Of a DNA stretch of 64,000 nucleotides, positions 57,244 to 64,000 are shown piece by piece. The stretch is from Neoconidiobolus thromboides FSU 785. Its lineage: Eukaryota; Entomophthoromycota; Entomophthoromycetes; Entomophthorales; Neoconidiobolaceae. Each line of letters begins with the position of its first letter. Position 1 is the first letter of the stretch. The position numbers and the translations under genes were made by a program. The notes under the pieces were generated by a model. It saw only the letters and a list, made by a program, of their open reading frames with translations. It did not search any database and was not told the DNA's origin. The DNA lies in assembly GCA_025603075.1 (NCBI GenBank), contig MU626284.1, positions 96,170 to 160,169 of the forward strand. Direction: 5' to 3'.

Positions 57244-58102
57244 TTATTGGAGTGGGAGATAGTACGATTGAGAAGGGAGTACATAAGAATTTTGTTGAAG
57301 GTAAGCTGGTTCACAGTTAAACTTAAAGTTGCTATACTCTTGAGGAGAGTAGGTCTGTTTTGGATAATTTTGATTAAGATAATTCTGGTTTGAATAGCAT
57401 TGGTTTATGAAACTTTGATTTTGATAATTCTGATTGGAGTGCATATTATAATTGTCAATATAAAAAGTTGGAGACCTATTGATTATGTTGGAGTATACTA
57501 TATTAGAGTTTAAACAAGTGGTTGTGGCTGAAAGTTCGTTATCATATGTACCTTGTCTTATGTCATTACATTTCTCTGTACTAAATGATTTGGTTTTAAA
57601 TGATTTTGAGCTTTGGACGCTTCCTTCTATTTCTAGGCCTTTAGAGCTATTCTTTCTTTTTATATATTTTATAAGATATGGTTTGTCACGAATAAAGTAA
57701 GGGTGAGTGAACGATGTTGATTTTGAGATAACATTACGCTGCTTTCTACCATCAGATGATCTTTGGAACCCATATAACTATAAATAAATTAATATATAAT
57801 ACAAAAAATCCAACAAAATTATACATTTAACTGCCTTGAGAAAGACTCAATTTTACTACTATCGAAATATTTTGGTAATACAAGGCCTTGAAATTCCACT
57901 TTATCGTGTATTATAAACGAGAGTCCATCTTCAGACCAACTTATTATATGCGAAAAAGCAGTGTCGTTAAGAATACTATAAATGTTCAGAAAAATTATCA
58001 TATAACAAATATTTCTATAGTTTACTTTATAAGCCTGTTAATAAAAGTAAAACGCTTAGTTTTATGTAAAGGAGAAAAATGGCTGTCAATTATAAGATTC
58101 AT
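57244..58102 (-). CDS. HSF-type DNA-binding domain protein, three exons
   Basis: Minus-strand exons are 58102-58026, 57975-57825 and 57777-57244, giving 253 residues; introns are 50 and 47 bp. An almost complete heat-shock-factor DNA-binding domain spans residues ~17-115. It has FTFINRLINILND, HIISWSEDGLSFIIHD, VLPKYFDSSKIESFSRQLN, LYGFQRSSDGRKQ and FTHPYFIRDKPYLIKYIKRK. This fold binds inverted nGAAn sites. No HR-A/B trimerisation coiled coil follows. Instead the tail is Ser-rich and then rich in Asn, Gln and Tyr (repeated NQNY/NQ units, about 188-253). The protein is shorter than Hsf1, so it is more likely a regulator of the Sfl1/Mga1/Hsf-like group than the main heat-shock factor. The intron positions inside the domain are inferred from frame. 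Confidence 0.85.
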
Positions 58103-60889
58103 GTTTGTAGTAGATGAATAAAAAGTTTAATTTTGATTTTGGGGGTTTTGTGCTTGTTATATATTGTCGATTTTTGTAACTAGTTGAGTTCCATAACTCA
58201 CATATTCTAGAAACAAAAATACTAATAAGGAAATTTTTATTGCTAAAATTACATTCAATTGATTTATCTAGAATGCTTTGAACACTGTAGTATAATGTAA
58301 GTCATAAAAGTTTTTATCCATAAATAAATAATCTTAATTAAATAGACTCTTGGCTATTATTAGAACTTCAGGCTTAAAATTCACTTGGTGTTTATTTAAT
58401 ATAACAGTAAGTTATACAAAATTACAAAGGGAATAGAGATTTAAATTAATTATTTCCTGCTCATTGGCATTCTTAAAAAATTTGACCAATTTAGAAAATC
58501 AAGTTTAATAATAGCTTCACTATTTGTAATTCTGCTTTAATAGTAATATCAAGGTAATATTACTGTTGAGTTTTACTTTACCTATTTACTTAAAAGTTGC
58601 TTCTGAATATTGAAAAAAAATATAACGTGCCCAAGAAATTCATTCAACTCTGCCTTTAAGTATATAATCATAATCATGATCATAACAAGATGAATCTATT
58701 GAATGTATGTGTTAAAATTTATTATTAAGCTATCAAATTACACTTTGGTATCAATATTATATATATAAGTAATATATTTTTAATAGTGAATTTCAGTAAT
58801 GTTAAATCGATTTGATTCTTGGCTAGTTTAAATTTGAGCTATAATAGCAGTAAAAAATATCCAAATACAAGAACAGATGTAATTAATGACAAAGTATATT
58901 TTTAATCTTCATGAACTTATAAGGCAATCCATTCATGAACTAAAACAAATGTAACATGCTAGATCTATCATATTTAAAATAGCTTTGATTAAGTTTTACT
59001 AAGTGTCGCTTTTAATGTAAAATCACTTATTTCTAATTTTCAAGGACAGCAACTGTATTTATTTATTGAAAACAAAGGTAATTTATCTAAAAAAATTCAA
59101 TACTATTATCCTTCACATCCTTTTAAAGCAACTTTGGTTCATTTCCTGAAATGAAGAGCAATCTTAACTTCGTAGCTTTTCTTCCTTGCATTAATATAAA
59201 ACTTCAAATATTTAAAATTGATGATACATAGGCTAAAGACCAAACAGTTTCATTTTTAGTTTCTTAGAAACTGAATATTTTATAACCTTCAAATTATAAA
59301 ATATATTTGTATTAGTTGTATTTATTTTGATAAATATTATAATGTAATATTACACATATGATTTTAATTAAAATAATGGATTTTAAAAATAAAATACAAA
59401 TATGCTAAACATGGTACTCACACTGCTTCTACAAATACAAAAGTTAGGCTTGCAAGGTTTTATATAGTGTAATAGATAAGACTTATATAAACCTTCAATC
59501 ATGAGATTAGAGTAATATTTGCTATTGATCGTGTCGAGAATTATTTCACTATACTATTATGTTACCATAACCTTTTGGACTTCAGGTATTATATAGGATT
59601 ATATTATTGTTGAGTAAAAAACCCTGAAATATCTTTCAACGTCCAATACTTTCTACTAAATTATTGATGCTCTAGGAAATATAGTGTATGATACAATAAG
59701 TCTTTCTTATTCTATTAATATAAAATATCAATAAAACCATATTTATTAATTATGATATTGATAAAAATCTGTTATTTAATTTACATATATAGTTATTTTC
59801 AGATTATTTCAATAGACAAAGTATTTTTATAAATGATAGATGAATATATTTGAATACTATATTTTTTACAAAATCCTGAATAACAAGAGTACGCTGATAT
59901 ATTTTTTAGTTGATTATATTACATAAAGATAGCTTTAGAATTGAAATATTTAATAAAAGAGCCAAACTTGCTTACTTACCTATTAAATTTCTATGTTGTT
60001 TCATACACTAATATCTTTAAGGTATTTTTTGAAAATAGGTGGTAATAAAGTTTCAACGAGATAAAGTAGTTGTCAGTCAGGTGGGGTTATTAATAGATAA
60101 GCTTTAATACACAAAACTATCATTTTGAGTTCTTAAAATTGTATTCCACGACTGTAATTATTAATTTTATTTATTTATTTAATAACAGAAACTCTTGACA
60201 ATTAATCTAGAACCACTGAGTATTTGGGACTCCAATATACGACTTCGCTGTGCTAGTTCAGTAACGTTAAAAAATGAAAATACAAAATGTGTTATAGAAT
60301 GTGTGTTTTGTTTATTCAACAAATAAATTTCCACTCGATTAACAGTAAATACGAGTTTTATGAGGGATTAAGGTCTTCGTTAAAGATAAAATCATATCAC
60401 CAATTAACAGTCCATTAAGCGTTAATAAAGTGTTAATATATTTATTTATGAAGATCAATTAAAAGCTTGGTAAAATAATTCAGGAATTATTAAATTAAAC
60501 AGATTAAAGTTGAGGAATATTTGTGAAATAGAAAACTATGCTTTACTTATTATCAAGGGTTGAAACACTGAATGGTTATTTTGTATGTTCTAGATTTTCA
60601 AATATGCTATATGAAATTTGTATATTACCATGTTATCAGGGGCTGTACTTTTCAATTTTTATATATATTAAGATCATATAGAGCATACAGCTTTAAATTT
60701 AATGCTATCACTTAGTTAATTGATCACTTGTATACATTTATGACCACTTTTTATTCATTTAAATGACTATTATATGCTCACGATTGAAATAAAGCAATTT
60801 GATTTATCACAAACGATCAGATGAGGATGGTTAAGCGATAGTATGGACTTATAATAATTTATGAGCTTCTTATTTAATATAATTTAATA
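58103..60889. other. 2.8 kb gene-free AT-rich stretch
   Basis: No gene, RNA or repeat could be supported. Confidence 0.5.
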
Positions 60890-60993
60890 TATGGGAGTGT
60901 TTTTTTTGACTTCATTATTTTTTCCATTTTTTAAGCGCTATTTAAGCGGAAAGTTTGTTAGTAAAATTCTTAAACACAAAATACATCCCCATA
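60889..60993 (+). mobile_element. MITE-like element, copy 10 (forward)
   Basis: The ends are TA-TGGGAGTGT and ACATCCCCA-TA. The interior carries GACTTCATTATTTTTTCC and AAGCGCTATTTAAGCGG. Confidence 0.82.
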
Positions 60994-61701
60994 TGTAGAA
61001 CGCAACCATTTATTTCACACGATGCAAAATTAAAATATTAGTGGAAAAGAAAATATTTGATTTTTAGAAAAAACATTCAAAATCCAAAAATAAATAAATA
61101 TAAAACAATAATCCGATTTAAGTATATAATTAAGGCTGATAAAGGCCGATATATAACAATGTGTGATATGTAGGATCCTAGAAGTTCTTTAGCGTTTATG
61201 GTTTTTATTGTAATTGCTCAAAAGGCATACTTTAAAACTACATGATGTTTTTACTACTAAAATAAAATTAAAGAGATGTGGCTTCGTCTATTTTTAATAC
61301 TTCTTGGTATTAATAACCAAGCGAATGTTTCAAATTTATTTCCACTTCAATAATGGTAATGGGGTGGTGGATATTTTTGTATACCACTTTCTTATTTCTA
61401 AAACTCCTTAAATTCAAATTTCCTTTTCTATAAGCATAACAACTATCGCCTTTTGAGATTATTTTCTATTTATATTTAATTGTAGGAATTGACAAATTTA
61501 AGTTTAGCATAAATTGGAACGAGAATTACCTTATATGATGGCTTTAAACAAAGCTAGATTAAAGAATGACTTATATAATATCGTATGAGATACTAATAAT
61601 TATTTTAAATATCAGCTATAGTGGTTACTATCAAAACAATCAACCTTAATGATTTTTGGAGTATGATCCCAATAAAGCTTTAATTTTGAATCAAGCTATT
61701 A

Positions 61702-61807
61702 TATGGGGATGTATTTTTGTGTTTAAGAATTTTACTAACAAATTTTCCACTCAAATAACACTTAAAAATGGAAAAGATAATGAAGTCAAAAAAAACACTC
61801 TCATATA
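61702..61807 (-). mobile_element. MITE-like element, copy 11 (reverse)
   Basis: The left end is TA-TGGGGATGT, the core is CTCAAATAACACTTAAAAATG, and the right end is ACTCTCA-TA. Confidence 0.8.
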
Positions 61808-62082
61808 CTAAAATCTAAGACATCAAAAATTATAATTCGATCTTGTATTAAAGGCTGATTTGCTCTATCAGTCTTCGAAAATGTATTTAAATAAAATATA
61901 CCTCCAGCTATTATATATAAAACAAAAACGATACACATGCTTATGTGTTTAAAATACTTGCTTTTAAGTAATGTATCAAAGTTTATCCACTATTTTAATA
62001 AATTCTACAAAACCCTTATTAAATATAAAAGAGTTGTTTAAGTTATAATTTACAAAGGTTATATATATAAACAATTTTATAT

Positions 62083-62180
62083 TATGAGAATGTATCTTAG
62101 TTTAAGAATTTTGCTAACAATCTTTTTAGTCAAACAGCGCTCAAAAACAGAAAAAGCGAAGCCAAAAAAAACATCTTTAT
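62083..62180 (-). mobile_element. MITE-like element, copy 12 (reverse)
   Basis: The left end is TA-TGAGAATGT, the core is TCAAACAGCGCTCAAAAACAG, and the right end ACATCTTTA is degraded. Confidence 0.72.
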
Positions 62181-62540
62181 GGATTTTAACTAATATCTGA
62201 AAATATAACTTGAAAAACTTAATTAGGTAGTCAAAAACTTAACAACTTGTATGTTTCCTAACTTTTTCTAAAATGCTAAATTCCAAACCGATTATTTATT
62301 CAAGAATCTATAAGTATAATATGGTTTAGTCATATCAATTGGGCTGTATCAACATGCTTTAAATCGCGTCTAGTTATAAAATAATGATATATATGTTTAA
62401 GCTCTCAGCTTTTAGCTTTATGTTAATAAACGTATCGCAAGAAATATTAAACTAAAACCTTTTAACTGATTCATTATGATGGTTTATTCGACTAACAGCT
62501 CAAGTATAGTACTACACGTTGGCGTAAAATAGGAGTAATA

Positions 62541-62642
62541 TATGGGGATGTGTTTTTTTGTTTGAATTTTACTATAATCTTTCCACTCAAATAGCGCTTA
62601 AAAGATGGAAAAACAATGAAACTAGAAAAACATCCCCACATG
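62541..62642 (-). mobile_element. MITE-like element, copy 13 (reverse)
   Basis: The ends are TA-TGGGGATGTG and ACATCCCCA-CA, with core CTCAAATAGCGCTTAAAAGA. It is separated by only about 16 bp from the inverted copy 14. Confidence 0.83.
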
Positions 62643-62657
62643 TTTAATATACAAACA

Positions 62658-62762
62658 TATGGGGGTGTTTTTTTTGGCTTCATTACTTTTTCTATCTTTT
62701 AAGCGCTATTTGAGTGGAAAAGTTGTTAGCAAAATTCTTAAACACAAAAATACATCCCCATA
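62658..62762 (+). mobile_element. MITE-like element, copy 14 (forward, best-preserved)
   Basis: The element proper is about 101 bp between TA dinucleotides, with ends TGGGGGTGT and ACATCCCCA. The interior has GGCTTCATTACTTTTTC and the TTAAGCGCTATTTGAGTGG core. It is taken here as the reference copy. Confidence 0.88.
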
Positions 62763-63086
62763 TGCTAAAGATAGCTTATTTTTTCCAACTTTTTTTAGTA
62801 TTTATTCAGTTATATAATGGAATTATAACATTAAAATAGTTATTTATTTGATAGCAAATCTCTAATGTTGGTTGTAGAGCAGTCAATAATAAATGTTTCT
62901 CAATGAATTTTTATAAGGACACGTGTTTAAGATCTGGTAGAAATTCAACTAACTTACAATATAAACTATAACAAAACAATTTAAAACTGTGTCTGGGTAC
63001 TTTTGCTTTTTGATAAAAAATTTGTTTTTACAGAATTTTAAACAAAGTTTTTAAAATACAAAATGTTTAAAAAGCGAATAAAAAAG

Positions 63087-63254
63087 TGAAACTAATTTAG
63101 ACATCCCCATATGCTGTAGTAGTATTACATCTCATCATTTTAATCTATCTAAAAGTAAATGTGTTAAAGGTATCTTCGGAGATTTTGGTACTGGATGTTC
63201 TATTTTTAATGTCATGAAACAACGTAGCTCAACTTGTAGAACTTGTAAGTAATA
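63087..63254 (+). other. short open frame with a Cys-rich end
   Basis: An ATG-less open frame encodes CVKGIFGDFGTGCSIFN and ends SSTCRTCK before a stop at 63252. A strong GTAAGT donor-like site overlaps the end (63246). It could be an internal exon or a remnant of a secreted Cys-rich protein gene. A MITE-end sequence (ACATCCCCA-TATG, 63101-63113) lies inside it, which argues for a relic. Confidence 0.2.
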
Positions 63255-64000
63255 AGGCTTTATCATATTAATAAAATCAATATTTTAAGATGAATATTTT
63301 TTTTGTTTTAAATATCATAATTATGCGTTACAAATTGTACTATTTAAAATAAAAAATTTATTAATAAAAATCTAATGCATAATCAGCTTTACTTTAATAT
63401 AACTTAAGCTTGTATATTAACTGTTTAGTTTTTATAAATGCTGGAATATTTAAAATTTTATTTATTTATATAATACAAAGTAATAATTAATTATATAACA
63501 TTTATAATTATAATAGTTATGCATAGTTCTTTTTAAAGCTATCAAATAAAAAAAACCAAAAATATGATCATTTTAAAAAAAAGTATGTGATATGACAGAA
63601 CTTTAATCCTAATATATAAATTATAACTAATTGTATTATAATGTATTTATAGTTCTACTAAATAATCTTATTATAGTTTATATTATAAGCTACCAGAATT
63701 TTTACTAAATTTAGTAAAAATTGCTATATCAGCAAAGCTTTTATCAATGTAATTCATATGGGGCTGTCCTAATTGGTTTCAGAATCTACTTAGAAATTAA
63801 TCCAAATTTAAAATTTCAAGTTTGTGTCCAATATAACGGTTAAATCTAGAAAGCCTAAAATTAAATGTCTCTATTTAAAACTTATTTCAATTGTTTCCTT
63901 TTCTTAAATAGCTAATTTTCCTAACTATATATTTTATGTTAGTTCTGTTAGATATTTAACAGATATATAATATATAACTATATGATTATATAATTATATA

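Larger units (their letters stand above)
60994..64000. other. gene-poor right end with clustered MITEs
   Basis: Copies at 61702, 62083, 62541 and 62658, a partial end at 63101, and a short Cys-rich frame near 63087-63254. No complete gene was recognised. Confidence 0.5.

Noticed and set aside
57888-58121. 77-codon plus-strand frame opposite the HSF-domain gene
   Set aside because: The minus strand encodes a clear HSF DNA-binding domain at the same place.
62492-62683. 63-codon minus-strand frame
   Set aside because: It lies across the two inverted MITE copies; composition is explained by the repeats.
1-64000. tRNA, rRNA and CRISPR search by eye
   Set aside because: No cloverleaf with a recognisable T-arm motif, no rRNA segment and no evenly spaced repeat array was seen; a tRNA missed by eye cannot be excluded without tRNAscan-type software.

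Overview
The window is nuclear DNA from a very AT-rich fungus. The fungal assignment rests on a Zn(2)-Cys(6) transcription factor, a Uds1 (up-regulated during septation) coiled-coil protein, a GRAM-VASt sterol-transfer-type protein and an Sso1-type syntaxin. Genes are scattered, with AT-rich spacers of 0.1 to 6 kb. Introns are short: about 34 were resolved by hand, nearly all 44-68 bp, with GT-AG ends and often an ACTAAC/CTAAT branch-like motif. An early-diverging lineage with a compact-intron, low-GC genome (entomophthoralean, Conidiobolus-like) is one candidate, but this is inference and not proven by the sequence.

Layout. 0-4.8 kb: a tiny secreted four-cysteine peptide gene, decayed coding remnants (one like a reverse-transcriptase zinc-binding tail) and a recent inverted/direct repeat cluster. 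4.8-31 kb: RCC1, a Ran1-like kinase, a voltage-gated proton channel (three exons), two large intronless paralogues with a VWA-like N-terminus, a lysine-rich secreted protein, an R2R3-MYB factor (three exons), a POT/PTR2 peptide transporter and a Uds1 protein. 32-38 kb: syntaxin (eight exons), SOF1/DCAF13 (ten exons, minus strand) and, divergent from it, a Zn2Cys6 factor (five exons). 40-49 kb: glucosidase II alpha (seven exons), EMG1 (four exons, minus), acyl-glycerol-phosphate acyltransferase (four exons), a possible LURP-one/tubby-like protein and an unusual mitochondrial carrier (two exons). 49-54 kb: two small Thr-rich secreted proteins and the GRAM-VASt protein (three exons). 54-64 kb: gene-poor, with one HSF-domain gene and a cluster of short transposon-like repeats.

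The genes do not form one pathway. They are housekeeping genes (ribosome biogenesis: SOF1, EMG1; ER glycoprotein quality control: glucosidase II; lipid and membrane traffic: acyltransferase, syntaxin, GRAM-VASt; Ran cycle: RCC1) mixed with regulators and small secreted proteins. Divergent pairs SOF1/Zn2Cys6 and EMG1/acyltransferase share short intergenic promoters. Ten genes have a TATA-like box, usually G-TATAAA, 40-137 bp before the start codon.

The most distinctive items are: a family of at least 14 copies of a ~101 bp TA-flanked inverted-repeat element (MITE-like); the paralogous pair of ~1,050-residue VWA-like proteins; a fungal Hv1 channel with Lys at the second S4 charge; a syntaxin intron that appears to be 22 nt or to have a 30-nt in-frame alternative acceptor; and a secreted peptide with the Cx3C-x13-Cx3C spacing of helical hairpins. 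All exon structures were deduced by eye from reading frame, splice motifs and family similarity; no transcript data were available.
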